Positions 8,495 to 16,659 of a DNA stretch of 64,000 bases are shown here, piece by piece (positions within the stretch are counted from its first letter, which is position 1; every line of letters starts with the position of its first letter). Both the position numbers and the translations under genes were made by a program. The stretch spans positions 542,404 through 606,403 of the forward strand of contig NZ_JAMBOX010000002.1 of NCBI RefSeq assembly GCF_023715785.1, given 5' to 3'. Origin of the DNA: Neobacillus niacini. Its GTDB lineage: Bacteria > Bacillota > Bacilli > Bacillales > Cytobacillaceae. The notes under the pieces are model-generated. The model was not told where the DNA came from and did no database searches. It saw only the letters and a list, made by a program, of their open reading frames with translations.

Positions 8495-9537
8495 ATGCTT
8501 CGTGCTGAACAAATCGAAGTGCGAGATACTTTGGACGCGATTGAATATTTTTATCAAAGAGGCTGGACGGATGGTCTGGTCTGCCAATCGTCCCTCCAAC
8601 CAAAGAAAGAATTTACGACATGCTAAGAAGCGTCAATATGGAGCCGGATTCCATCGTGGGTTCCATTCCTGAGCGTGGCAGAGTCTTTACCGCAGAACTG
8701 GTGGCGATTAATGCCGTAATGGCCGGTTGTCTGCCAGGATATTTTCCGGTTGTCATGGCTGCAGTTCAAGCCATTTCGGAACCTGAATTTGGGCTGCATG
8801 GACCAAGTGCGAGTACACACGGAGCAGCTGTTATGATTGCCGTCAATGGACCGATTACCGAAGAAGTTGGAATGAATGCCGGTTCCAATGCTTTTGGACC
8901 GGGAAATCGCGCCAATGCCACGATTGGACGAACCATTAGATTATTGATGTTGAATGTTGGCGGCTCCCCGGAATTTGACCGCTCTACACTAGGAACACCG
9001 GCAAAATACACGTTTTGTTTTGCTGAAAAAAAGACAGAGTGGACACCATTACATGTTCAAAGAGGATTTCATGAGGATGACAGCACGGTCACTGTTTTCG
9101 CCTGCGAAGGTCCGAATCAAATCCAAAACCATGGTTCGCTTAAGGGTGAAGGCATTTTAAAGACAATGGCTGACAGAATGAGTGCCCTAGGGACATTCAA
9201 CATGGCGAGCGAAACGGAAATGGCGGTCGTCCTTTGTCCTGAGCATTATATCCACCTTCATAGAGAGGGCTGGAGCAAAGAAAGTGTTCAGCAATATCTT
9301 TATGAAAATGCCAAAAGGTCGATTATTGATATGAAAAATGGCGGGATCATTGATGCGCCTGTTGCGTTGGGCGATGAACATTTATTCAAATATGCTGTCC
9401 CTTCCCGCGAACATATTCTGTTAATGGTGGCCGGCGGCGAGGCTGGAAGATTTTCGGCCTGTATGCCGGGATGGTTTAGCTATAAACAATCCAGAGCCGT
9501 CACGAAGGCTGTAAAAGCTGCAACTGGATTTACCTGA
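8495..9537 (+). pseudogene. UGSC-locus partner protein, frameshifted by a 5-bp duplication
   Basis: Translation from the ATG at 8495 (AAAGGGGTGG RBS) gives a good N-terminus ending RGWTDGL. The frame then breaks at 8572-8583, where GTCTG occurs twice in tandem. Removing one copy restores ...WTDGLPIVPPTKERIYDM and an intact protein of about 345 residues to 9537. The downstream part is clearly coding (GPSASTHGAAVMIAVNGPI, NAGSNAFGPGNRANATIG, VTVFACEGPNQIQNHGS). I do not recognise an enzymatic family. It lies immediately before the UGSC-type selenoprotein gene, so the two probably act together. As written it can only make a short peptide or an internally started product (ATG at 8620). A sequencing error at the repeat is possible. 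Confidence 0.75.
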
Positions 9538-9551
9538 CACGAGTGCTCCTG

Positions 9552-9568
9552 ACCAATCGGTGATTGGT
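9552..9568 (+). other. Intercistronic hairpin
   Basis: A perfect 7-bp stem (ACCAATC / GATTGGT) with a 3-nt loop sits between the partner gene and the selenoprotein start. No T-run follows, so it is not a terminator; mRNA processing or stability is possible. Confidence 0.4.
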
Positions 9569-9600
9569 TCATAGATTCTTTAAGAAAGGATGAATAGAAT

Positions 9601-10131
9601 TTGGGTTTAATTATTTACAATCCTACCTCTGGCCCCAGTTTGAAGGAACTGCGGATGGCCAAAAGGGACAAACCTATTGAAGGAAGTGTAATCGGCTTAG
9701 TCGATAACGGAAAAAAGAACTCAGATACCGTCATTCAATATATTGCAGAGCGCCTTGAACAAAAATATCGATTGCAAGATGTCATTCATTATAAAAAAAC
9801 TTCTTTTTCCCACGGGCTAACGGACGCAGAGGCTTCAAATTTAGCTCAGCAATGTGATTTTATCATATCCGGAGTCGGTGACTGAGGGTCCTGCAGCTCG
9901 GGCAGTTTGCTCGATGGGATTATATTGGAAAAACATGGTGTTCCGACTGCTGTCATAAGCACGGAACCGTTTATTGCCTCAAGCAAAGCGATGACCGTTG
10001 CCCATGGGATTCCGGACTATCCATTTGCCGTCTTCCCCCACCCGCTTGCGGCAACGGAAATAGTAGTTCTTAAAGAGTGGGCGGACAAGATTTTGGAGGA
10101 CATTGAGGGTATTTTGTTAGGCGAATATTAA
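9601..10131 (+). CDS. UGSC family selenoprotein (in-frame TGA at 9883-9885)
   Basis: Two stretches in the same frame (9601-9882 and 9886-10131) are separated only by a single TGA. Read through, they give a 176-residue protein starting LGLIIYNPTSGPS, with GVGD-U-GSCSSGSLLDGI around the TGA and a C-terminus ending in a normal TAA. The U-G-S-C motif is the signature that gives UGSC family (seleno)proteins their name; other members carry Cys at the same place. A SECIS-like hairpin lies just downstream of the TGA. Start: TTG at 9601 with AAGGA about 10 nt upstream. Sec next to Gly-Ser-Cys suggests redox chemistry (selenylsulfide), but the substrate is unknown. The alternative is a Cys-to-stop mutation in a decaying locus, since the upstream gene is also broken. 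Confidence 0.75.
9886..9921 (+). promoter_or_regulatory. Candidate bacterial SECIS element
   Basis: After the TGA (9883-9885), a 6-bp upper stem TCGGGC (9898-9903) / GCTCGA (9909-9914), with one G-U pair, closes the apical loop AGTTT (9904-9908). A lower helix GGTCC (9887-9891) can pair with GGATT (9917-9921). The loop starts 18 nt after the TGA and has G as its second base, both as expected for a SelB-bound bacterial SECIS. Folding was done by eye; no energy was computed. Confidence 0.55.
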
Positions 10132-10132
10132 A

Positions 10133-10170
10133 AAAGATACTAGAAAGCATAATCGCTTTCTAGTATCTTT
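10133..10170. terminator. Bidirectional intrinsic terminator
   Basis: A perfect 16-bp stem (AAAGATACTAGAAAGC and its complement) with the 6-nt loop ATAATC has A-runs on the left and T on the right. It separates the convergent selenoprotein and amidase genes. Confidence 0.85.
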
Positions 10171-10176
10171 GTGTTT

Positions 10177-11601
10177 TTATAGATAGGTTGGTTCCATATA
10201 CGTTTGGAAAGCCTTTTCATATGTATGGCAGGCTTCTAATACCAGTTTATCAGCAAATCGGTTTCCAGCGACCTGCAGTCCGACGGGAAGTCCGCTTTTA
10301 GTCAACCCCACAGGCATTGAGGCGGCGGGATGACCTGTCAGGTTATAGATTTGTGTCAGCATCCAATCGGTAGCAGGGTTGATGCTTTTTCCATTTATCG
10401 TTGACGGGCCAGCCAATTGATGGTCAAATGCTGTAACAGCAAGCGTCGGGGAAACCAGCAAATCGTATTCGTTCAGCACAGCCTGAACTTTTTTCCAGAT
10501 AATCGTTCGTTTTATTTCAAGAGCCTTATATTCTACAGCACTGTATTTTCTGCCGATATAAATCATTTTCGCCATTCCATCAGAGAAGCTCTCCGGGTCT
10601 TTATCATACAATTCACCATAACTGGCCGCAAACTTCACACACCACAAACCTGAAAAGGTCCAGGCAAGGTCCTTTTGGCTGACACCAAGGTCCATATCAA
10701 TCTCGTTAACGTCGCAGCCTAAATCGGAAAAATGCTGTACTGATTGATTAATAACCTGAGCCACATCTTCTGAAATTTCGTAAAGTCCAAAATTACGGGT
10801 ATAGGCAATTTTTAACCCCTTCATATCCCGGTTTAACTCCATGAAATCTTCGCCTAAATCAGGGGTGACGCCAGGGTTATTCGTATCAAAACCCTGCATA
10901 ACAGAGAATAGCAATGCAGCGTCCTCGGTAGTTCTTGTCATTGGTCCATTATGCAAATATGGATGTTCTGATCCAAATAAATTATCACGATCTTCATGAG
11001 GAACGACACCAAACGTTGGTTTGAATCCAAAAATACCCGTTAGCGCGGCAGGGATTCGAATCGACCCGCCCCCATCACTTCCTTCAGCAAAAGGAGCTAG
11101 TTTAGCGGCAACCGCAACTGCCGAACCACCACTGGAGCCTCCCGGAGTCAAAGCTTCATTCCATGGATTTTTCGTGACGCCAAACAAAGGGTTGTCAGTA
11201 ATACCCTTGTGACCAAATTCCGGTGTATTCGTTTTGCCTAAGACAATGCCTCCGGCAGCTTTGATTCTTTTTAAAAAAGTAGGATCATAATCAGGGATGT
11301 AGTCTTTATAAAGTGGGGATCCATATGTAGTCAAAATTCCTTTTGTTGGGGTCAAATCCTTGATGGCGATGGGAATACCGTGAAGTTTGCCTAGCACTTC
11401 CCCCTTCACAACAGCTTCCTCAGCTAACTTTGCTTCCTCCATGGCATGCTCATTGATCGTAACAAACGCATTCCATTTTGAATTATGAGTTTCAATGCGG
11501 TTTAAAAAAGCCTCAACCACTTCGACTGGGGAAAGTTCCTTTTGTTTGATCAGTTTTCCTAATTCTGTGGCGGTAAAATCAGTAATGGCCAAGCCTTCCA
11601 C
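10177..11601 (-). CDS. Amidase (amidase signature family)
   Basis: A 474-residue amidase-signature enzyme that hydrolyses carboxamides. The Ser-cisSer-Lys triad is visible: Lys81 in IAIKDL, Ser156 in the glycine/serine loop TPGGSSGGSA, and Ser180 in GSDGGGSIRIPA. The spacing matches GatA and fatty-acid amide hydrolase. Full length, with no signal peptide. It lies apart from gatC and gatB, so it is more likely a catabolic amidase than the tRNA amidotransferase subunit. Substrate unknown. A bidirectional terminator lies just beyond the stop. Confidence 0.88.
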   Translation of the reverse strand: MEGLAITDFTATELGKLIKQKELSPVEVVEAFLNRIETHNSKWNAFVTINEHAMEEAKLAEEAVVKGEVLGKLHGIPIAIKDLTPTKGILTTYGSPLYKDYIPDYDPTFLKRIKAAGGIVLGKTNTPEFGHKGITDNPLFGVTKNPWNEALTPGGSSGGSAVAVAAKLAPFAEGSDGGGSIRIPAALTGIFGFKPTFGVVPHEDRDNLFGSEHPYLHNGPMTRTTEDAALLFSVMQGFDTNNPGVTPDLGEDFMELNRDMKGLKIAYTRNFGLYEISEDVAQVINQSVQHFSDLGCDVNEIDMDLGVSQKDLAWTFSGLWCVKFAASYGELYDKDPESFSDGMAKMIYIGRKYSAVEYKALEIKRTIIWKKVQAVLNEYDLLVSPTLAVTAFDHQLAGPSTINGKSINPATDWMLTQIYNLTGHPAASMPVGLTKSGLPVGLQVAGNRFADKLVLEACHTYEKAFQTYMEPTYL

Positions 11602-11681
11602 TCCCTTTTTATATGGTATACCCTTTAATTATACTAGATAAGGAATGATTGGAGATAGAATTTCAAATATTTTCTGAAAAT

Positions 11682-11725
11682 AAAAAAGCCTGGCTGCCAC
11701 CCAATTATTTGGACAGTGCCCGGCA
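11682..11725 (-). terminator. Terminator of the peptide-transporter operon
   Basis: On the minus strand a GC-rich imperfect stem built from GCCGGGCACTG and CAGCCAGGC ends in a U-run. It lies just past the Nudix gene stop at 11732, the last gene of the operon. Confidence 0.75.
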
Positions 11726-11731
11726 CATTTT

Positions 11732-12358
11732 TTATTTGCAAAGATGGCGCTTTATTCCTTCCAACACTTTTTCATAGTATGAAGGAACATGCTGGACAAA
11801 TTTTTCTTTACCAGCTTCTGCTAAAATGGTAACTCTCCGTCCATCCGTTCCAATTTTAAATCCTTCAATTAACACCTGCTCAGTGTTTCCAAGCCAAAGG
11901 TCATAAAACGAATAAAATGGTACTCTTACCATTCCTGTCACTTCTTCCTCCTGCAGGACAAAATCAGCGAAAGAATGATTAGTCTCATAAAGATAAACAT
12001 GAGCCATTTCTTTATCAATGATGTTTTCTTTTTCAACACAATATGGAACGACTCCAAGCGGGATCAATTCTTCCAGTGTCACATCGATCCCTATCTCTTC
12101 GTTTATCTCCCTTACCCCATCAGCAACCGTTTCATGTGCCAACAAATGACCGGCAGCGGTAATGTCCAATAGGTTAGGATAAAAATCTTTTTTCTCGCTG
12201 CGCAGTTGAAGATAGATATAAACGCTGTCATTCTCCTTACCTATAAACCAACAGTGAAAGGCTTCATGCCAAAGGCCCAATCGGTGCACCTCAGTACGTG
12301 TCGCCTCCCCAATATGATTCCACTGTTCATCAAATATTTTTAACAATTCGTTTTCCAC
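11732..12358 (-). CDS. Nudix hydrolase
   Basis: A 208-residue protein with a Nudix box GHLLAHETVADGVREINEEIGI (about residues 70-91). Between the first Glu and the Arg-Glu pair there are six residues instead of the canonical seven, a variant seen in isopentenyl-diphosphate isomerase-like Nudix proteins. The metal-binding REINEE core is intact. N-terminal LLKIFDEQWNHIGEATRTEVHR is also typical of that IDI-like branch. Substrate unknown. It is the last gene of the peptide-transport operon, 49 nt after the permease. Confidence 0.85.
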   Translation of the reverse strand: MENELLKIFDEQWNHIGEATRTEVHRLGLWHEAFHCWFIGKENDSVYIYLQLRSEKKDFYPNLLDITAAGHLLAHETVADGVREINEEIGIDVTLEELIPLGVVPYCVEKENIIDKEMAHVYLYETNHSFADFVLQEEEVTGMVRVPFYSFYDLWLGNTEQVLIEGFKIGTDGRRVTILAEAGKEKFVQHVPSYYEKVLEGIKRHLCK

Positions 12359-12407
12359 AGATGTCCCGCCATTCGTAATGAATTTAACTAACCTCCAGTT
12401 TATTATA

Positions 12408-13229
12408 TCATTTTGATCGATGATCGGTTAGGTCGCGGATTCCGTTACTCAGCATATAAAAGCCGAGAACCAGTAACGTAATTGTTAAACCGGGCGCCAA
12501 GGTGAACCATGGGCTGGATGTCAAATATTCCTGTGATTCTTTTAGCATTCTCCCCAAGCTTGGGTCGGGCGGCTGCACCCCTAATCCCAAATAACTCAGT
12601 GACGCTTCTGCCAGCAAAGCAATGGCGAATGCAACAGAGGCGGCGACAATCAGCGGAGAATATATATTCGGCAAAATCTCCCGGAAAATGATTTTCATCG
12701 GATGAACGCCAATGGCCTTTGCCGCGGCAACATATTCAAGCTCTTTGTTTTGGATAAATCCGCTGCGGGCGATTCTAGCGATGCCCGGAGTTGCCAGGAT
12801 TCCCAAAGCAATCGCGGTATTGACGATTCCCGTTCCGAAGACAGCAACAATCATAATCGCCAGAATAATACCCGGAAACGCCATTAACCCGTCGACTGCC
12901 CGCATAATCAACTCATCAATCCAGCCGCCTAGGTAACCTGCAATTCCACCAATGATTGTGCCAAATACAATACCCATTGTCACCACAATCGCTCCGACAA
13001 AAAAGGCGGTTTGCGTCCCAGCCATGATCCTGCTTAAAATATCCCGCCCAAACGTGTCCGTTCCAAACCAATGGGCAGCGCTCGGGGCCTGCAATTTTTT
13101 GCTGACCGCAATCGCATTGACATCATAGGGTGTATAGAAAAAGCTGATAAGCATGACAATGAAAAAGAATAGCAAAATGACCAAGCCAAATATTAGATTT
13201 AAATTTTTTCGTTTCTTCCTTCCACTCAT
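12408..13229 (-). CDS. Oligopeptide/dipeptide ABC transporter permease (OppC/DppC type)
   Basis: An integral membrane subunit with a short basic N-terminus (SGRKKRKN), a first transmembrane helix (about 12-35), then the DppC-type extracellular segment APSAAHWFGTDTFGRDILSR and five more helices. The EAA loop is AAKAIGVHPMKIIFREILPN, which docks onto the ATPase subunits. The start is the second of two ATGs, at 13229, because AGGAGG lies 7 nt upstream. Together with the 13244-14188 permease, the binding lipoprotein and the two ATPases it forms a complete peptide-uptake system. Confidence 0.9.
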   Translation of the reverse strand: MSGRKKRKNLNLIFGLVILLFFFIVMLISFFYTPYDVNAIAVSKKLQAPSAAHWFGTDTFGRDILSRIMAGTQTAFFVGAIVVTMGIVFGTIIGGIAGYLGGWIDELIMRAVDGLMAFPGIILAIMIVAVFGTGIVNTAIALGILATPGIARIARSGFIQNKELEYVAAAKAIGVHPMKIIFREILPNIYSPLIVAASVAFAIALLAEASLSYLGLGVQPPDPSLGRMLKESQEYLTSSPWFTLAPGLTITLLVLGFYMLSNGIRDLTDHRSK

Positions 13230-13243
13230 CATCCGTCCTCCTC

Positions 13244-14188
13244 TCACTCCTTCAGTCTGATTCTTGGATCAAGGACTGTGTAGAGGATATCCACGATAAA
13301 ATTGATTAATACCACAACAAACGCAATATACAGCACAATTCCCTGGACGACAGGGAAATCGCGGTAACTAACTGCCGTAATTAACAGACGCCCAATGCCC
13401 GGCAGTGAAAAAACCTGTTCGACGACAATCGTACCGGCAATAACTTCGGCCAAAATCAGCCCGAATACTGTTAATACCGGGATCATTGAATTTTTTAGGA
13501 CATGTTTATAAACAACAACCGCTTCGGTAAGTCCTTTGCCGCGGGCTGTACGTACGTAGTCGAGCTTTGACTGCTCCAAGATTGCATTTCTTGCATAACG
13601 AAAGCTGATGGCGATTTGCGGCAGGGCGATGGTGAGCGCGGGAAGAGCCAATGAACCAATGGCTCCAGCCACACTTTCACTCCAAGGAACATAACCGCCG
13701 GTCGAAAAAAAGGAAAACGTCATCCCGATAAACAGGATTAACATCATTCCCACAAAAAACGTCGGGATTGCCATTCCTAGCTGGGTAAACGACGAGAGCA
13801 GGAAATCGCTCCATTTGTTTTCCCTCCTGGCTGTAAAAATACCCAGCGGAATCGCCACGAAAATCACAATGATAAGAGAAAACATGGCCAACGAAATCGT
13901 GATGGGCAGCCGTTCCATAATCAGACTGGTAACAGGCCGGGAAAATCTGATTGAATCCCCCATATCACCCTGAAAAAATCCTTGGACAAGATTGAGGTAC
14001 TGAACATGGGCCGGCTTGTCCAGTCCCATTTGACGACGAAGTGTTTCGACTTGGACCTCTTCCGCTTCAGGCCCTAAAATGGTCCGGACGGGATCTCCGG
14101 GAAGGATCTGAAAGACAAGAAAGGTGATAACAGAAATAAATATAAGGGTAACGAACAACAAAATAAATCTGCGAATGATATAGGTCAA
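13244..14188 (-). CDS. Oligopeptide/dipeptide ABC transporter permease (OppB/DppB type)
   Basis: A 314-residue membrane protein that begins YIIRRFILLFVTLIFISVI, the standard OppB start. The family motif FQILPGDPVRTILGP follows, then LRRQMGLDKPAHVQYL. Six helices; the EAA loop is RTARGKGLTEAVVVYKHVLKN. The TTG start at 14188 has an AAGGGAG RBS. It lies 14 nt upstream of the second permease, so the two are translated in tandem. Confidence 0.92.
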   Translation of the reverse strand: MTYIIRRFILLFVTLIFISVITFLVFQILPGDPVRTILGPEAEEVQVETLRRQMGLDKPAHVQYLNLVQGFFQGDMGDSIRFSRPVTSLIMERLPITISLAMFSLIIVIFVAIPLGIFTARRENKWSDFLLSSFTQLGMAIPTFFVGMMLILFIGMTFSFFSTGGYVPWSESVAGAIGSLALPALTIALPQIAISFRYARNAILEQSKLDYVRTARGKGLTEAVVVYKHVLKNSMIPVLTVFGLILAEVIAGTIVVEQVFSLPGIGRLLITAVSYRDFPVVQGIVLYIAFVVVLINFIVDILYTVLDPRIRLKE

Positions 14189-14270
14189 CCCCTATCACTC
14201 CCTTCATGGCCAACTGCCATTAATAACGAAAAAAAATGAACAGGATGATTGGCATTCATACTTGTAAATG

Positions 14271-14306
14271 TCAGGGCTATCCGCGCTGAAGGTCGGATAA
14301 CCCTGA
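14271..14306 (-). other. Intercistronic hairpin after the binding-protein gene
   Basis: A 13-bp stem (TCAGGGCTATCCG / CGGATAACCCTGA, one G-U pair in the transcript) lies between the binding lipoprotein stop (14317) and the first permease, with no U-run behind it. Such hairpins in transporter operons usually protect the upstream binding-protein mRNA from 3' decay, so that it outnumbers the permeases. Confidence 0.65.
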
Positions 14307-14316
14307 CTATTGCGAC

Positions 14317-15846
14317 TTACTTTTTCGGCCTAATTTCCGACATATCCATGTAGAAGATAGGGTAAGTTTTAAACCCTTCCAATTTAGGGTTCAGTGCCCA
14401 TGGCGTTTGGAAATCGGCAATAAACACAGCCGCGGCCTCTTCCGTTAAAATTTCCTGGGCCTGTTTATAAAGGTCAATTTGTTTCGCTTCATCTTTTTCT
14501 GCAATGACATCCGCCATGAGCTTGTCATATTCAGGGTTATTAAAATTTACCAGGTTGCTGCCTTTGTTATCTGATACATATCGTCCTAAAACTTTGAATG
14601 GGTCAAGCTTTCCTGTAAAATCAATTAGCGTCATATCGTAATCCTTTTTACCATAAACATCCTCGAGCCATTTCGCCCATTCAATCACCTTAATCTCGGC
14701 AGTGATTCCAACCTTCTTCAGCTGCTCTACGGCAACCTGGGCGGCATTCGAATAGATTTCATTGTGCGAAGATACGGTCAGTGTTGTCGAAAATCCATCC
14801 GGGTACCCCGCTTCAGCAAGCAGTTTCTTGGCTTTATCCACATCCGGCTTATAGTGGTTGTCAAGTCCTTCTTTATAGAAAGATCCCATTGCCGGACTCA
14901 TGTTAGAACCCAATTTGGTTGCCAAACCGGAGAAAGTTGCCTCGATAATTTCGTCTTTATTAATCGCATAGTTGATGGCCTGACGGACCCGCACATCCGA
15001 AAATGGCTTTTTATCATGGTTAAACCCTAACAGGAAGACGGAGTTATTATCCTGTTTAATAATCGAAAAATCCTTCTCAAGTTCTGAGATTTTATGGGCC
15101 GGAACATCAGTGATATCGACTTGGCCACCTTGCAAGCTCAATAAGGCTGACTGATTATCCGTTTGGAAAACAAATTTTACTTTATCTAGGTATGGCTTTC
15201 CTTTTTTCCAATAATCCTTATTTTTTTCGATTATTAGATTGTTTTCAGGATTATATTCAACAAATTGAAACGGTCCGGTGCCGATTGGCTTCGTATTTTG
15301 GTCGGCATCATTGCTTTCTGGAATTATTGCTGATTGATTGGCCGTTAACCGATATAAGAAGGAGGAATCTGGTTGTTTTAATTTCATGACCACCGTTTTA
15401 TCATCCGGTGTTTCAATGGCTTGAATCACGTTGAAATCTGAGGATAGCGGCTCTCCTGTTTTCGTACCCATAATCCGTTCAAACGAGTATTTTACATCGT
15501 TGGCCGCAACGGCATTGCCATTATGGAATTGCACGCCATTCCGTATTTTGAACGTATAAACGAGGCCATCATCAGATACCTCATAGGTTTCGGCAATCGC
15601 CGGTTCGATGCTGCCATCCGGAAGCGGGTTAAACAAACCTTCAAACACGTTTAACATCACCCGGAAAGTCAGGGAAGCCTTTGCCTTATGGGGATCCAGA
15701 AAATCCGGATCACTGTTGATACGCACGCTGATTTCCCGGATATCCTCCTGCGTTTTAGACGGCTTTTTTTCCTCTTTACCTGAACAAGCACTTACAACAA
15801 GGCTCATAATCAATAAACAAATGAAGATGATGGACCGTTTCGCCAT
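14317..15846 (-). CDS. Peptide ABC transporter substrate-binding lipoprotein (SBP_bac_5)
   Basis: A 509-residue extracytoplasmic binding protein. The signal peptide KRSIIFICLLIMSLVVSAC carries the lipobox VSAC, so Cys21 should be lipidated. Typical cluster C motifs are present: SDDGLVYTFKIRNGVQFHNG, PIGTGPFQFVEY, VRQAINYAINKDEI and LAEAGYPDGF. It delivers peptides (or nickel or similar small ligands bound by this cluster) to the permease pair. It is the fourth gene of the operon that starts with the ATPases at 18610. Confidence 0.93.
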   Translation of the reverse strand: MAKRSIIFICLLIMSLVVSACSGKEEKKPSKTQEDIREISVRINSDPDFLDPHKAKASLTFRVMLNVFEGLFNPLPDGSIEPAIAETYEVSDDGLVYTFKIRNGVQFHNGNAVAANDVKYSFERIMGTKTGEPLSSDFNVIQAIETPDDKTVVMKLKQPDSSFLYRLTANQSAIIPESNDADQNTKPIGTGPFQFVEYNPENNLIIEKNKDYWKKGKPYLDKVKFVFQTDNQSALLSLQGGQVDITDVPAHKISELEKDFSIIKQDNNSVFLLGFNHDKKPFSDVRVRQAINYAINKDEIIEATFSGLATKLGSNMSPAMGSFYKEGLDNHYKPDVDKAKKLLAEAGYPDGFSTTLTVSSHNEIYSNAAQVAVEQLKKVGITAEIKVIEWAKWLEDVYGKKDYDMTLIDFTGKLDPFKVLGRYVSDNKGSNLVNFNNPEYDKLMADVIAEKDEAKQIDLYKQAQEILTEEAAAVFIADFQTPWALNPKLEGFKTYPIFYMDMSEIRPKK

Positions 15847-15862
15847 AAATCTTTTCCACCCC

Positions 15863-16591
15863 TTAAGGTTTCATATTATTTTTCAACATCCCCGATACCA
15901 GCCATTCAATCAGCCCAAACGTGTCTTCTACCAACGGTTCATAATCGATTTCATCAATTCCCTCCCCGCCAAACCGATTGATTAGAACAGTATCAATGCC
16001 TGCCTTCCTTGCACCGATCACATCATCGTAATAATTGTCGCCAACGTAAAGAATTTCGTCGGGGCGACAATCCGAAAGCTCTATCAATTTTTGAAATATG
16101 CGGGCATCCGGTTTGCTGATCTGCACTTCTGACGAAACGAGTATATGCTCGAAGTAATCATAGACTCCTATTTGTTTAAGAACTGCCCGGCAGCTTAAAT
16201 CCCAATTGGATAATAACGCCAATCGATAACCCTGGTTTTTAAGCGTTTCCAGTACCTTTACTGTCCAGGGAAACGGCTGCCAGTAATCGGTCACTTCGTT
16301 GCTCTGTTCGTAAATGAAGTTTACTTGTTTCAGAATGTCAAATTTTTTATTCAAAAAATAGTTAACCAGTCCGATATACCACGGCATATAGGTTTCCCTT
16401 GGGCGGCCCAGTACTCCGTGAAACTCTCGCATAAATGTTTTGTCGGCCAAGTGATAGGCCATATCTACCTTTTTCCTGGGAATCGACACGCCTTCTTGTT
16501 CTAAAAACTTCATGTAATATTCTTCCCTTCGGTTATAGGCAAGTGTATAGCCCAAATCAAAGGCGATTAGTTTGAACTTTTTTCGTTTCAT
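15863..16591 (-). CDS. HAD superfamily hydrolase
   Basis: A 242-residue HAD hydrolase with an alpha-helical C1 cap (about residues 25-100). Motif I is IAFDLGYTLAYN with the nucleophile at Asp12; the usual second Asp is replaced by Gly, a variant known from other HAD phosphatases. Motif II is LALLSNWD, the motif III Lys lies in ISKPDARIFQK, and motif IV is VGDNYYDDVIGA. It probably dephosphorylates a small metabolite. It lies between the transporter ATPase and binding-protein genes (16 nt before the latter), so it is co-expressed with peptide uptake; the reason is unclear. Confidence 0.85.
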   Translation of the reverse strand: MKRKKFKLIAFDLGYTLAYNRREEYYMKFLEQEGVSIPRKKVDMAYHLADKTFMREFHGVLGRPRETYMPWYIGLVNYFLNKKFDILKQVNFIYEQSNEVTDYWQPFPWTVKVLETLKNQGYRLALLSNWDLSCRAVLKQIGVYDYFEHILVSSEVQISKPDARIFQKLIELSDCRPDEILYVGDNYYDDVIGARKAGIDTVLINRFGGEGIDEIDYEPLVEDTFGLIEWLVSGMLKNNMKP

Positions 16592-16659
16592 TCCATAAAA
16601 ACCACCAATCTAGTTATCTATTTTTCTTATATGTTCATCCTATATTGCATTTACTCTTT

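Noticed and set aside
8487..8672. A + strand frame over the front of the UGSC partner gene
   Set aside because: It is a shadow in another frame; the real N-terminus is read from the ATG at 8495.
9883..9885. TGA as an ordinary stop that splits two small genes
   Set aside because: The second half has no start with RBS, is in the same frame and begins with the conserved GSC residues; read-through as Sec explains it better. Decay remains possible and is stated in the findings.
11921..12160. Degenerate, inactive Nudix box
   Set aside because: One residue is missing between the Glu and Arg-Glu positions, but this spacing occurs in the IDI-like branch and all metal-binding residues are present.
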